Assembly: GCF_011045015.1 (NCBI RefSeq) | Contig: NZ_JAAKZY010000017.1 | Span: forward strand, 20,055-84,054 | Direction of reading: 5' to 3' | Source of the DNA: Streptomyces scabichelini | Lineage (GTDB): Bacteria > Actinomycetota > Actinomycetes > Streptomycetales > Streptomycetaceae | DNA length: 64,000 nt | In this document: piece by piece, positions 51,599 to 62,603 of the stretch | How positions within the stretch are numbered: the first letter of the stretch is position 1 | Layout: the number at the start of each line of letters is the position of its first letter | Position numbers and translations under genes: made by a program | The notes under the pieces: model-generated | Databases searched by the model: none | What the model was told of the DNA's origin: nothing | The model's input: the letters and a program-made list of their open reading frames with translations, nothing else

Positions 51599-52840
51599 AT
51601 GCAGCTCCGGTACAGCTTTCGCCTGTACCCGGAGCCCGGCCAGGCCCGTGCGCTGGCGCGGGCGTTCGGGTGCGCCCGCGTCGTCTACAACGACGCCGTG
51701 CGTGCCCGCCGCGACGCCCACGCCAACGGTGGGCCGTACCCCTCGTTGGGCCTGCTGTCTCGCGCTCTGATCACGGAGGCAAAGCACCGCCCAGAGCGGG
51801 CCTGGCTGGGGGAGGTGTCCGCGGTGGTGCTCCAGCAGTCCCTGCGCGACGCCGAGGCCGCCTACCGCAACTTCTTCGCCTCCAGGAGAGGCTCCCGCAA
51901 GGGCCCTGGGGTCGAGGCGCCGCGGATGAAGTCGCGCAAGGACAAGCGGGCCGCGATCCGGTTCACCGCCAACGCCCGTTGGTCGATCACTGACGGCGGT
52001 CGCCTCAGCCTGCCGAAGATCGGGGCGGTGAAGGTCGCCTGGTCCAGGCGTCTGCCCGCCGTCCCCTCCAGCGTCACGGTGATCAAAGACAGTGCGGGCA
52101 GGTACTTTGCGTCGTTCGTCATCGACACCGACCCGGCCGCTGACGCGGAGCGGATGCCCGCCACCGGCCAGGCCATCGGCATCGACCTCGGCCTCACCCA
52201 CTTCGCCGTCCTCTCCGACGGCACGAAGATCGACTCCCCTCGGTTCTTGCGCCGGGCGGAGAAGAAACTGAGAAAGGCACAGCGGGAGCTGTCCCGCAAG
52301 CAGAAAGGATCGAAGAACCGGGCCAAGGCCCGTCTGAAGGTCGCCCACGCCCACGCACAAGTAGCCGATGCCCGCAGCGAGTTCCACCACCAGTTGTCCA
52401 CCCGTCTGATCCGTGAGAACCAAGCGGTCGCGGTGGAGGACCTGGCGGTGAACGCACTCGCGCGCACCCGGCTGGCGAAATCGGTCCACGACGCGGGCTG
52501 GGGCACCTTCGTGAACATGTTGGTCTACAAGGCGGCCCGGTACGGGCGCACTCTGATCAAGGTCGACCGGTACGAGCCGACCAGCCAGGTCTGCTCCACC
52601 TGCGGTGTCAAGGACGGACCCAAACCCCTGAACGTCCGCGAGTGGACCTGTGCCGCCTGCGGCACGGTCCATGACCGCGACGTCAACGCCGCACAGAATG
52701 TCAAGACGGCCGCCGGACTGGCGGTATCGGCCTGCGGAGCGCCGGTAAGACCAGGAGCAATCCCGGCACAGCGCGAAGAAACAGGAAGCCATGGAATCCC
52801 TACCGGTGACCGTGCCGCCAAGCGGCACAGTCACCGGTAG
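51599..52840 (+). CDS. tnpB: TnpB, IS200/IS605-family RNA-guided nuclease
   Basis: A 413-residue IS1341/OrfB-type protein, apparently full length. The N-terminal part begins MQLRYSFRLYPEPGQARALARAFGCARVVYNDAV. The split RuvC nuclease is complete: Asp196 in GIDLGLTHFAVLSDG, Glu280 in VAVEDLAVNA and Asp361 in HDRDVNAAQN. A zinc ribbon is formed by Cys332/335 (CSTC) and Cys351/354 (CAAC). TnpB proteins cut DNA guided by an omega-RNA made from the element's 3' end and help it persist. No TnpA partner is nearby, so it is a solitary TnpB or a non-autonomous element. The ORF terminates inside a strong hairpin. Confidence 0.95.
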   Translation: MQLRYSFRLYPEPGQARALARAFGCARVVYNDAVRARRDAHANGGPYPSLGLLSRALITEAKHRPERAWLGEVSAVVLQQSLRDAEAAYRNFFASRRGSRKGPGVEAPRMKSRKDKRAAIRFTANARWSITDGGRLSLPKIGAVKVAWSRRLPAVPSSVTVIKDSAGRYFASFVIDTDPAADAERMPATGQAIGIDLGLTHFAVLSDGTKIDSPRFLRRAEKKLRKAQRELSRKQKGSKNRAKARLKVAHAHAQVADARSEFHHQLSTRLIRENQAVAVEDLAVNALARTRLAKSVHDAGWGTFVNMLVYKAARYGRTLIKVDRYEPTSQVCSTCGVKDGPKPLNVREWTCAACGTVHDRDVNAAQNVKTAAGLAVSACGAPVRPGAIPAQREETGSHGIPTGDRAAKRHSHR

Positions 52841-52882
52841 GGACGGCCAGAATCCCACCCATCAGGGTGAAGAGCATGTCAA
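51599..52882 (+). mobile_element. solitary IS1341-type (TnpB-only) element, right end defined
   Basis: The right end is recognisable by a small hairpin CACCC-ATCA-GGGTG (52856-52869) followed by GAAGAGCATGTCAA ending at 52882, resembling right ends of this family. The left end is not resolved; the coordinate given is the gene start. The element abuts the 3' end of the EtfD-like gene. Confidence 0.65.
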
Positions 52883-52902
52883 TTGACGGGCTGCGGCTCG
52901 CT
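52790..52902 (+). ncRNA. predicted omega-RNA scaffold and adjoining guide
   Basis: In characterised TnpB elements the guide RNA comes from the 3' end of tnpB and the right end, with the guide just outside the element. Here a near-perfect stem-loop (52801-52839: 10 bp, one mismatch, 7 bp, 3-nt loop) spans the last codons and stop of tnpB. GAATCCC precedes it and recurs before a second hairpin at 52856-52869. The predicted guide would start at about 52883. The boundaries are inferred. Confidence 0.45.
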
Positions 52903-55173
52903 CTCCGACTCGGTCTCGCCCGCCGGAGGCTCGTCGTCGACCGACGTCTTGACGGAGTCGAGGAGCAGCTGGGCCACGTCCACGACCTGGATGGACTCCT
53001 TCGCCTTGCCGTCGTTCTTCTTGCCGTTGACCGAGTCGGTCAGCATGACGAGGCAGAACGGGCAGGCGGTGGAGACGATGTCGGGGTTCAACGACAGGGC
53101 CTCATCAACACGCTCGTTGTTGATGCGCTTGCCGATCCGCTCCTCCATCCACATCCGCGCACCACCGGCGCCGCAGCAGAAGCCGCGCTCCTTGTGGCGG
53201 TGCATCTCCTGCTGGCGCAGGCCCGGGACGGCGGTCATGATCTCGCGCGGCGGCGTGTAGACCTTGTTGTGGCGGCCCAGGTAGCACGGGTCGTGGTACG
53301 TGATCAGACCCTCGACGGGGGTTACGGGGATGAGCTTGCCCTCGTCGATGAGGTGCTGGAGCAGCTGCGTGTGGTGGATGACCTCGTACTCGCCGCCGAG
53401 CTGCGGGTACTCGTTGGCGATGGTGTTGAAGCAGTGCGGGCAGGTGGAGACGATCTTCTTCGCGGACTTCGGCTTCTTGGTCGACTCGTCCTCGTCGTCT
53501 TCCCCGAAGGCCATGTTCAGGGCGGCGACGTTCTCCATGCCGAGCTCCTGGAACAGCGGCTCGTTGCCCAGTCGCCGGGCGGAGTCACCGGTGCACTTCT
53601 CGTCGCCGCCCATGATCGCGAACTTGACGCCCGCGATGTGGAGCAGCTCGGCGAAGGCCTTGGTGGTCTTCTTGGCGCGGTCTTCGAGCGCACCCGCGCA
53701 CCCGACCCAGTACAGATAGTCGACTTCGCTGAGGTCCTCGAGATCCTTGCCGACGACGGGAACCTCGAAGTCGACCTCCTTGGTCCACTCCAGGCGCTGC
53801 TTCTTCGCGAGCCCCCAGGGGTTGCCCTTCTTCTCCAGGTTCTTGAGCATCGTGCCCGCCTCGCTCGGGAAGGCGGACTCGATCATCACCTGGTAGCGGC
53901 GCATGTCGACGATGTGGTCGACGTGCTCGATGTCGACGGGGCACTGCTCCACGCAGGCGCCGCAGGTGGTGCAGGACCACAGGACGTCCGGGTCGATGAC
54001 GCCGTTCTCTTCGAGGGTGCCGACGAGCGGCCGCTCGGCCTCGGCGAGGGCGGCGGCGGGCACGTCCTTGAGCTGCTCCTCGCTCGCCTTCTCGTTGCCC
54101 GACCCCGCGCCGCCAGGCGCAGATGGATCCAGCTTGCCGCCGCCGGCCAGCAGGTACGGGGCCTTGGCGTGCGCGTGGTCGCGCAGCGACATGATGAGCA
54201 GCTTGGGGGAGAGGGGCTTGCCGGTGTTCCAGGCGGGACACTGCGACTGGCACCGCCCGCACTCGGTGCAGGTGGAGAAGTCGAGGATGCCCTTCCAGGA
54301 GAACTGCTCGACCTGGGAGACACCGAAGACGTCGTCCTCGCCCGGGTCGGTGAAGTCGATGGGCTTGCCGCCCGACGTCATCGGCAGCAGGGCGCCCAGC
54401 GAGGTCGAGCCGTCGGCGTTGCGCTTGAACCAGATGTTCGGGAAGCCCAGGAAGCGGTGCCAGGCCACACCCATGTCGGTCTTCAGGGAGACCGTGATCA
54501 TCCAGATGAAGGAGGCCGCGATCTTCACGCCGGCGAAGAGGTAGGTGAGGTTCTGGAGCGTGGAGAGATCCAGCCCCTCCAGCGCTGAGACCACCGGGTA
54601 CGAGAGGAAGAACGAGGCCTCGTAGCTCTCGACGTGGTGCTGGGCGCCCTCCAGCGCGTGCAGCATGAAGATGCAGACGCCGACGATGAGGATGATTCCC
54701 TCGACGAAGTACGCCTGGCCGGTGTTGGAGCCCGCGAAGCGTGACTTGCGGCCCGCCTTGCCCGGCCTGGACAGCTGCCGGATGGCGATCAGCACCAGGA
54801 TGCCGACCACCGTCATCACGCCGATGAACTCGACGAAGACGTTGTACGGCGCCCAGTCACCGATGACCGGCAGCAACCAGTCGGCCTTGAAGAGCTGGCC
54901 GATGGCGTTCACGATCGTCAGGAGCAGGGTGTAGAAGCCGATCGCCACGAACCAGTGCGCGATGCCGACGATGCCCCAACGGTTCATCCTGGTGTGGCCG
55001 AGGAACTCCTTGGCCAAGGTGATGGTGCGCAGGACGGGGTCGTTGGTCCGGGCGCCGGCCGGGAGGGGCTGGCCGAGCATCACGAAGCGGAAGATCTGCA
55101 GGGTGGCACGGCCGAACAGGGCGACGCCGACTGTCATGAGGACCATCGACACGACGATCGCGGCGAGTTGCAT
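52879..55173 (-). CDS. membrane Fe-S oxidoreductase, EtfD/heterodisulfide-reductase-like
   Basis: A 764-residue protein. Five to six N-terminal membrane spans (about 5-230, a NarI/cytochrome-b-like bundle with conserved His) are followed by two [4Fe-4S] ferredoxin motifs, CTECGRCQSQCP (302-312) and CTTCGACVEQCP (401-411). Two CCG/cysteine-rich domains then resemble HdrB/LldE: VGCAGALEDR with GDEKCTGD, and HDPCYLGRHN with GFCCGAGGARMWMEE. This architecture matches the mycobacterial protein known as EtfD (Rv0338c), which passes electrons from electron-transfer flavoprotein to menaquinone during beta-oxidation. Its stop codon falls within the right end of the TnpB element. Confidence 0.9.
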   Translation of the reverse strand: MQLAAIVVSMVLMTVGVALFGRATLQIFRFVMLGQPLPAGARTNDPVLRTITLAKEFLGHTRMNRWGIVGIAHWFVAIGFYTLLLTIVNAIGQLFKADWLLPVIGDWAPYNVFVEFIGVMTVVGILVLIAIRQLSRPGKAGRKSRFAGSNTGQAYFVEGIILIVGVCIFMLHALEGAQHHVESYEASFFLSYPVVSALEGLDLSTLQNLTYLFAGVKIAASFIWMITVSLKTDMGVAWHRFLGFPNIWFKRNADGSTSLGALLPMTSGGKPIDFTDPGEDDVFGVSQVEQFSWKGILDFSTCTECGRCQSQCPAWNTGKPLSPKLLIMSLRDHAHAKAPYLLAGGGKLDPSAPGGAGSGNEKASEEQLKDVPAAALAEAERPLVGTLEENGVIDPDVLWSCTTCGACVEQCPVDIEHVDHIVDMRRYQVMIESAFPSEAGTMLKNLEKKGNPWGLAKKQRLEWTKEVDFEVPVVGKDLEDLSEVDYLYWVGCAGALEDRAKKTTKAFAELLHIAGVKFAIMGGDEKCTGDSARRLGNEPLFQELGMENVAALNMAFGEDDEDESTKKPKSAKKIVSTCPHCFNTIANEYPQLGGEYEVIHHTQLLQHLIDEGKLIPVTPVEGLITYHDPCYLGRHNKVYTPPREIMTAVPGLRQQEMHRHKERGFCCGAGGARMWMEERIGKRINNERVDEALSLNPDIVSTACPFCLVMLTDSVNGKKNDGKAKESIQVVDVAQLLLDSVKTSVDDEPPAGETESESEPQPVN

Positions 55174-55395
55174 TTCGGGGCTCCTCGGGCCTGCGAGGGG
55201 TCTTCGAGCTCGGCTCGAAGGTCATTACTAAGCGGTAACTTATGCGGTCCGTCTGAGACTACCCATATCTTGCGCCGCACTGTAGCCAGGTGCGCGGTGA
55301 TCTGTATCGCTGAGGCTCGCCTCAGCGCTCCGCGGGTTCGCCTATGGGGGTGGTGTGACCAGGTTCATGGGCGACTGCGGGTCCGTTGTGGCTGA

Positions 55396-55470
55396 TCGCG
55401 CAGTTCCCCGCGCCCCTAACGGGCGCGCTCCCGGAGCCGCAGGCTTTTAGGGGCGCGGGGAACTGCGCGA
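55396..55470. repeat. 24-bp perfect inverted repeat, common streptomycete intergenic element
   Basis: Perfect 24-bp arms (55396-55419 and 55447-55470; core GCAGTTCCCCGCGCCCCT) with a 27-bp loop. This inverted sequence recurs in many Streptomyces intergenic regions as I recall them; a related half occurs at 61914-61933 here. It can form a very stable hairpin and may act as a bidirectional terminator. Confidence 0.85.
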
Positions 55471-55560
55471 GCAACCCACCACTACCCGCACTCGCCAGAC
55501 GAACCCAACACCCCCGCCCCGTAGGCGAAAAACCGGCCCCTGAAGGTAAGGTTCATATAA

Positions 55561-58262
<2,702 letters not shown>

Positions 58263-58337
58263 CGTCGGCGACGTACGGGGCGTACGAATGAACGTACGGA
58301 CCGTACGGCGCGTGAGAAGGAAGGAGGGACGTCGAGG

Positions 58338-59531
58338 ATGAGCACCAAGGACTTCATCGAGAAGGACTACTACAAGGTCCTCGGCGTCCCCAAGGACGCC
58401 ACCGAGGCCGAGATCAAGAAGGCGTACCGGAAGCTCGCCCGCGAGTACCACCCGGACGCCAACAAGGGGAACACGAAGGCGGAGGAGCGCTTCAAGGAGA
58501 TCTCCGAGGCGAACGACATCCTCGGCGACCCCAAGAAGCGCAAGGAGTACGACGAGGCGCGCACTCTCTTCGGCAACGGCGGCTTCAGGCCGGGCCCCGG
58601 CGCCGGCGGCGGCACCTTCAACTTCGACCTCGGCGACCTCTTCGGAGGCGGACCCGGCCAGGGCGGCGGAGCGGGCGGTGCCGGCGGCGGCTTCGGCGGC
58701 GGGCTCGGTGACGTCTTCGGGGGCCTGTTCAACCGGGGCGGCGCGGGCACGGGCACGCGTACGCAGCCCAGGCGCGGCCAGGACATCGAGTCCGAGGTCA
58801 CGCTGAGCTTCACGGAGGCGGTGGACGGCGCGACGGTTCCGCTGCGCATGTCCTCGCAGTCGCCCTGCAAGGCCTGCTCCGGCACCGGCGACGCGAACGG
58901 CACGCCGAGGGTGTGCCCGACGTGCGTGGGCACCGGCCAGGTGGCGCGCGGTTCGGGCGGCGGCTTCTCGCTCACCGATCCGTGCCCCGACTGCAAGGGC
59001 CGCGGTCTGACCGCGGAGACCCCCTGCGAGATCTGTAAGGGCAGCGGCCGTGCCAAGTCGTCGCGCACGATGCAGGTCAGGATCCCCGCGGGGGTCAGCG
59101 ACGGTCAGCGCATCCGTCTGCGCGGCAAGGGCGCACCGGGTGAACGGGGCGGTCCGGCGGGCGATTTGTACGTGGTCGTGCACGTGGGCGCCCACCCGGT
59201 CTTCGGCCGCAAGGGCGACAACCTCACGGTGACGGTGCCGGTGACGTTCGCCGAGGCGGCGCTGGGCGGGGAGATCCGCGTGCCGACCCTGGGCGGGCCG
59301 CCGGTCACCCTGAAACTGCCGCCGGGCACGCCCAACGGGCGGACGATGCGGGCCCGCGGCAAGGGCGCGGTCCGCAAGGACGGCACTCGCGGCGATCTGC
59401 TGGTCACCGTCGAGGTCGTGGTACCCAAGGACGTGTCGGGCAAGGCGCGTGACGCGCTCGAGGCGTACCGCGAGGCGACCACGGGCGAGGATCCGCGAGC
59501 GGAGCTGTTCCAGGCGGCGAAGGGAGCATGA
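58338..59531 (+). CDS. dnaJ: molecular chaperone DnaJ (Hsp40, class I)
   Basis: A 397-residue type I Hsp40 in domain order: J domain (10-75) with the HPD motif (EYHPDANKG), a Gly/Phe-rich region (~80-150), a zinc finger with four CxxCxGxG units (CKACSGTG, CPTCVGTG, CPDCKGRG, CEICKGSG), and the C-terminal substrate-binding domains (VRIPAGVSDGQRIRLRGKG, TLGGPPVTLKLPPGTPNGR). It stimulates DnaK ATPase and delivers substrate. It sits 75 bp after grpE and 7 bp before hspR in the heat-shock operon. The start ATG 58338 follows GGAGGGA. Confidence 0.98.
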   Translation: MSTKDFIEKDYYKVLGVPKDATEAEIKKAYRKLAREYHPDANKGNTKAEERFKEISEANDILGDPKKRKEYDEARTLFGNGGFRPGPGAGGGTFNFDLGDLFGGGPGQGGGAGGAGGGFGGGLGDVFGGLFNRGGAGTGTRTQPRRGQDIESEVTLSFTEAVDGATVPLRMSSQSPCKACSGTGDANGTPRVCPTCVGTGQVARGSGGGFSLTDPCPDCKGRGLTAETPCEICKGSGRAKSSRTMQVRIPAGVSDGQRIRLRGKGAPGERGGPAGDLYVVVHVGAHPVFGRKGDNLTVTVPVTFAEAALGGEIRVPTLGGPPVTLKLPPGTPNGRTMRARGKGAVRKDGTRGDLLVTVEVVVPKDVSGKARDALEAYREATTGEDPRAELFQAAKGA

Positions 59532-59538
59532 GGACACC

Positions 59539-59988
59539 ATGGATGGCCGTCGACGCAACCCGTACGAGCTGACCGAGGAAACTCCGGTGTACGTCATCTC
59601 GGTGGCGGCCCAGCTCTCCGGTCTGCACCCCCAGACCCTGCGCCAGTACGACCGCCTCGGCCTGGTCTCCCCCGACCGCACGGCCGGACGGGGCCGGCGC
59701 TACTCGGCCCGCGACATCGAACTGCTGCGTACCGTCCAGCAGTTGTCGCAGGACGAGGGCATCAACCTGGCTGGCATCAAGCGCATCATCGAGCTGGAGA
59801 ACCAGGTCGCCGCGCTCCAGTCCCGCGTCGCGGAGCTGGAGTCGGCCCTGGACGGCGCCGCCGCCGCGATGCAGCAGCGCGAGGCGGCCGTCCACGCCTC
59901 CTACCGCCGGGACCTGGTCCCGTACCAGGAGGTCCAGCAGACGAGCGCGCTGGTCGTGTGGCGCCCCAAGCGCCAGCAGTCGGACTAG
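59539..59988 (+). CDS. hspR: heat-shock repressor HspR (MerR family)
   Basis: A 149-residue MerR-type repressor: the HTH includes VYVISVAAQLSGLHPQTLRQYDRLGLVSPDRTAGRGRRYSARDIELLRTVQQLSQDEGINLAGIKRII, then a coiled coil (ELENQVAALQSRVAELESAL). HspR binds HAIR sites such as those upstream of dnaK and represses the operon with DnaK as co-repressor, so the operon is autoregulated. It is last in the operon, 7 bp after dnaJ, and a strong terminator follows. The start is ATG 59539. Confidence 0.98.
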   Translation: MDGRRRNPYELTEETPVYVISVAAQLSGLHPQTLRQYDRLGLVSPDRTAGRGRRYSARDIELLRTVQQLSQDEGINLAGIKRIIELENQVAALQSRVAELESALDGAAAAMQQREAAVHASYRRDLVPYQEVQQTSALVVWRPKRQQSD

Positions 59989-60000
59989 TGCGCGCAGCAG

Positions 60001-60048
60001 CGTGAAGGGGCCCGGAGGCTGATCGTCGATCCTCCGGGCCCCTTCACG
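60001..60048 (+). terminator. strong hairpin terminator after hspR
   Basis: Perfect 18-bp arms (60001-60018 / 60031-60048) with a 12-nt loop, 12 bp past the hspR stop. GC-rich with no U-tract. It is positioned to end the dnaK operon and perhaps the convergent gene at 60063. Confidence 0.9.
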
Positions 60049-60062
60049 TCGGCTGGTCCCCC

Positions 60063-60581
60063 TCAGGGGATGAGGTCGCCGATCGCGTCGAGCGCGAGCG
60101 TCCACATGGGCTGCGCGCCGGTGCCGAAGGCTGCGGCGAGCGCGTATCCGAGGGCCGCGTCCGCCGCCTCCACCCGGGCGCCCTCCTTCCACTCGGCCAG
60201 TACGCGCCCGTCGCCGTCCGAGGAGAAGTCCCCGATGTGCTCCTTGTCCTTCAGGAGCCGGCTGCCCGCGATGGAGTCGGGCAGCAGGCGGTAGGCGCGG
60301 CCCGCGTGCCGGACGTCGATGCGGTACGAGCGCCGGGTCACCCGTCCCTTCGCGGGCCTGATGACCGCCTCCTGGCCGTCGACGTCCAGCGTGAGCCGGC
60401 CGCGCTTCCGGGTGCCGATCGGGATGTGCTCCTTGGTCCTGTTGGTCCTGGTCCCGGCGACGCGGCGCAGGACGACATCGGGAACTGCCCTTCCCCCGAC
60501 GGCCACTTCCCCCTTCTCAGGGTCCGACCAGACGCTCAGTTCGCCGAACAGGTCGTCCTGGATGAGGGTTTCGACAGGCAT
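60063..60581 (-). CDS. conserved hypothetical protein
   Basis: A 172-residue soluble protein (MPVETLIQDDLFGELSVWSDPEKGEVAVGG...). The pattern is mostly beta strands in the first 110 residues (RGRLTLDVDGQEAVIRPAKG, SYRIDVRHAGRAYRLLP) and a helical end (ADAALGYALAAAFGTGAQPMWTLALDAIGDLIP). There is no signal peptide or membrane span. I do not recognise a family, although such proteins recur next to dnaK operons in streptomycetes in my memory. ATG 60581 has GGAAG upstream at 60590. Function unknown. Confidence 0.75.
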   Translation of the reverse strand: MPVETLIQDDLFGELSVWSDPEKGEVAVGGRAVPDVVLRRVAGTRTNRTKEHIPIGTRKRGRLTLDVDGQEAVIRPAKGRVTRRSYRIDVRHAGRAYRLLPDSIAGSRLLKDKEHIGDFSSDGDGRVLAEWKEGARVEAADAALGYALAAAFGTGAQPMWTLALDAIGDLIP

Positions 60582-60629
60582 GCGCTTCCTTTACCGCGGG
60601 CACGTGAGTTCGGACAGCGTACGTCGCCC

Positions 60630-60884
60630 TCAGCGGCCCGTCGCCTGCCACAGCGTCACAGCCAGTGCGATGCACGACGTGATCGCCGCCAGGGACGGCA
60701 GGGGCCAGCGGGCGCGTTCCAGCGCTTCCAGGCGGGTCTCGTGTTCGTCGAGGGTCTTGTCGGTCTGGTCGGCGCGCTGGAGGAGGAGGGCGAGGTCGCC
60801 GCGGGTGGTGGCGAAGCCGACGTCGACCGAGCGGCGCAGGCGTTCCAGCTCCAGCGCGACCTCCTCGGCTTCAGTCGTTGTCAT
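60630..60884 (-). CDS. small coiled-coil membrane protein
   Basis: An 84-residue protein starting MTTTEAEEVALELERL at ATG 60884, with GGAGGA five bases upstream. Residues ~5-60 form an amphipathic helix with coiled-coil heptads (LERLRRSVDVGFATTRGDLALLLQRADQTDKTLDEHETRLEALE). One membrane span follows near the C-terminus (LPSLAAITSCIALAVTLWQA). The layout resembles phage-type XhlA/holin-associated proteins, but no lysis genes are nearby. Function unknown. Confidence 0.72.
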   Translation of the reverse strand: MTTTEAEEVALELERLRRSVDVGFATTRGDLALLLQRADQTDKTLDEHETRLEALERARWPLPSLAAITSCIALAVTLWQATGR

Positions 60885-61170
60885 GGCCGTCCTCCGTTCC
60901 GGCATCGGTCATCGTGGTGCTCCTCTCTCCCCAAGTGTGGGAACATGTGTTCGATACAGGGAGCGAGCGAATAGACTCGCATGGTGCGAGCGCGTACGCA
61001 AGTGACTACGCTCCGTGGAGGCCAATGCGATGACGGCACTGCAGTCCGTACGTCAACTGCCGCCGATGCGGCGGTCGTTGCCGAATCTCCACAGTTACGC
61101 GCGAGCGCGCACACACGTTGGTGCGTGTGCGATCGGTACGTTGTCCGCGCGACGAGGGGAGAGCGGACAC

Positions 61171-61617
61171 ATGCGTTCCAGCTCACGGGCCGGTGCCCGT
61201 ACGGATCAGAGTCACCGGGCCGAGGGGCTCGACGAGTTCGCCGGCTGGATCGAGGGCCTGCTGCGTGACCGTGGTTACGACATCGACAGCCCGCGCGGGG
61301 GCGGCCGTTCGAAGCTGGCCGACGACGCGGGAGTGCACCGGGCGGCGGTCAGCCGGCTGTTGCAGCGTCAGTCCATGCCCGACCTGGAGACGATGCGGCG
61401 TATCGCGGCCGTACTCGGCGTCCCCCTGCGCGAGATGCTCATCCGCTCGGGCCGGCTTTCGGAGGACGACCTGCCGGTGCCCGGCGGGCTCCCCGCGGCC
61501 GGTGAGGTCCACCTGCGGCTGACCCCCGAGGAGGCGGCTCAGAGGATGGGTGTTCCGCCCGAACTGCGGGAGCTGTTCGCCAAGGTGGCGCGGCAGTTCC
61601 TGCCGGAGGGCGGTTGA
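61171..61617 (+). CDS. helix-turn-helix transcriptional regulator
   Basis: A 148-residue protein. Residues ~15-85 form an XRE-type HTH: GLDEFAGWIEGLLRDRGYDIDSPRGGGRSKLADDAGVHRAAVSRLLQRQSMPDLETMRRIAAVLGVPLREMLIRSG. The C-terminal part (VHLRLTPEEAAQRMGVPPELRELFAKVARQFL) is helical and may bind its partner, the small protein encoded 4 bp downstream. ATG 61171 follows AGGGGAGAG; the in-frame extension upstream is not protein-like. This gene pair looks conserved in streptomycetes, with no known target. Confidence 0.85.
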   Translation: MRSSSRAGARTDQSHRAEGLDEFAGWIEGLLRDRGYDIDSPRGGGRSKLADDAGVHRAAVSRLLQRQSMPDLETMRRIAAVLGVPLREMLIRSGRLSEDDLPVPGGLPAAGEVHLRLTPEEAAQRMGVPPELRELFAKVARQFLPEGG

Positions 61618-61621
61618 CGGC

Positions 61622-61924
61622 TTGACAGCGAAGGGAGATAAGGGGAATCCGGGTGACGAGGCGGAACGTGTCTCCAGGCTGGTGGGCGAACTGCTCATCG
61701 GACTCGGCGAGAAGGTACGGGCGGCAGGGCCGGAGGGCGTCCGCGTCCTCACCGAGGAGGAGCTGCAACGGCAGCAGCTGAACTGGTTCCGCGCCGGCTG
61801 GCAGGAGCACGCCCGCGCAACCGAACCACCACGCTCCGACGCCCCGCCGGCCCGCCTCCTCCACTTCCCGGAACGCCCGCAGGACGACGGACACGGCGGG
61901 TACGGCAGCGACCGCGCCCCGTAA
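61622..61924 (+). CDS. small protein paired with HTH regulator, hypothetical
   Basis: A 100-residue protein from a TTG start at 61622 (MTAKGDKGNPGDEAERVSRLVGELLIGLGEKV), with GAGGG 11 bases upstream and only a 4-bp gap from the HTH gene. The first 70 residues are helical (ERVSRLVGELLIGLGEKVRAAGPEGVRVLTEEELQRQQLNWFRAGWQEH); the tail is Pro/Arg-rich. Its stop codon lies within the left arm of the common streptomycete repeat. Likely a partner or modulator of the regulator; this is inferred from position only. Confidence 0.6.
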   Translation: MTAKGDKGNPGDEAERVSRLVGELLIGLGEKVRAAGPEGVRVLTEEELQRQQLNWFRAGWQEHARATEPPRSDAPPARLLHFPERPQDDGHGGYGSDRAP

Positions 61925-61991
61925 GGGGCGCGGGGCAGTGTCGATATGCGGCTCCGCCGCGTGGGCGTGACCAGCCCCCACCGGCCCGCAG
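61913..61991. repeat. streptomycete intergenic repeat (GC-rich hairpin plus conserved tail)
   Basis: Begins with the palindrome CGCGCCCCGTAAGGGGCGCG (61914-61933) and continues with GTCGATATGCGGCTCCGCCGC and a further conserved-looking stretch. I recall this combination as widespread between Streptomyces genes. It is related to the inverted repeat at 55396-55470. Confidence 0.65.
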
Positions 61992-61996
61992 GTTAG

Positions 61997-62572
61997 TCAC
62001 CGTTCTTCCAGCGGAGCGCTCAGGTAGCGCAGCATCACAACCCCGTTGCCGAAGGTGTGGCTCTCCGCGAGGCGGAGAAGGGCGGTGGCGTCCGCTTCCT
62101 GGAAGAGGGGACGGCCGCGGCCCAGCAGGACCGGATGGACGTAGATCCGGTACTCGTCGATCAGGTCGTGCCGGCGGAACTCCGCGGCCAGCTCCGCGCC
62201 GCCGACCACGAGGTCTCCCCCGGGCTGCTCCTTGAGGGCCCTGACCTCCTCCGGTACGACCTCCCGTGCGATCGTCGCGTTCCAGTCGGCGTGGTCCAGG
62301 GTGCGGGAGTACACGATCTTCGGCATGTCCCGCCAGATGGGCGCGAACTCCCGCTCGGCCTCCGGCATCTCGGGGTCCTTGTCGGCCGTCGGCCAGTAGT
62401 CGGCCATCAGCTCGTGCGTGACCCGGCCGGTCAGGAAGCCACCCAGCTGCCTGATCCACTCGTTCATGTGCCGGTGCAGCTCGTCGTCGACCTGGTGCCA
62501 GTCGATCTCGCGGTTCGGCCCCTCGAAGAAGCCGTCCAGGGACACGGACATGCTCAGCAGGATCTTGCGCAT
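61997..62572 (-). CDS. dihydrofolate reductase-fold (RibD C-terminal-like) protein
   Basis: A 191-residue protein starting MRKILLSMSVSLDGFFEGPNREIDWHQVDDEL at ATG 62572, which has GGAGG upstream. Motifs FLTGRVTHELMADYWP, KIVYSRTLDHADWNA, LKEQPGGDLVVGGAELAAEFRRHDLIDEYRIYVHPVLLGRGRPLF are those of the RibD_C/DHFR-like reductases, which bind NADPH. True substrates of these stand-alone proteins are mostly unknown. Upstream lies a tandem GTGGACGTCA repeat array. Confidence 0.88.
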   Translation of the reverse strand: MRKILLSMSVSLDGFFEGPNREIDWHQVDDELHRHMNEWIRQLGGFLTGRVTHELMADYWPTADKDPEMPEAEREFAPIWRDMPKIVYSRTLDHADWNATIAREVVPEEVRALKEQPGGDLVVGGAELAAEFRRHDLIDEYRIYVHPVLLGRGRPLFQEADATALLRLAESHTFGNGVVMLRYLSAPLEER

Positions 62573-62603
62573 CGGGACCTCCGGGGCCTCGCGGACATCA
62601 TGG

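Noticed and set aside
51327..51770. Plus-strand frame overlapping the start of tnpB
   Set aside because: Out of frame with tnpB and runs through the simple CTGGTC repeat; product is low-complexity.
51500..52858. A 452-codon open frame opposite tnpB
   Set aside because: Antisense by-product of high GC; tnpB on the plus strand has every catalytic motif.
60630..60884. Phage holin/XhlA assignment and a prophage remnant
   Set aside because: Only the coiled coil plus one membrane span fits; no lysin, tail or integrase genes are nearby.
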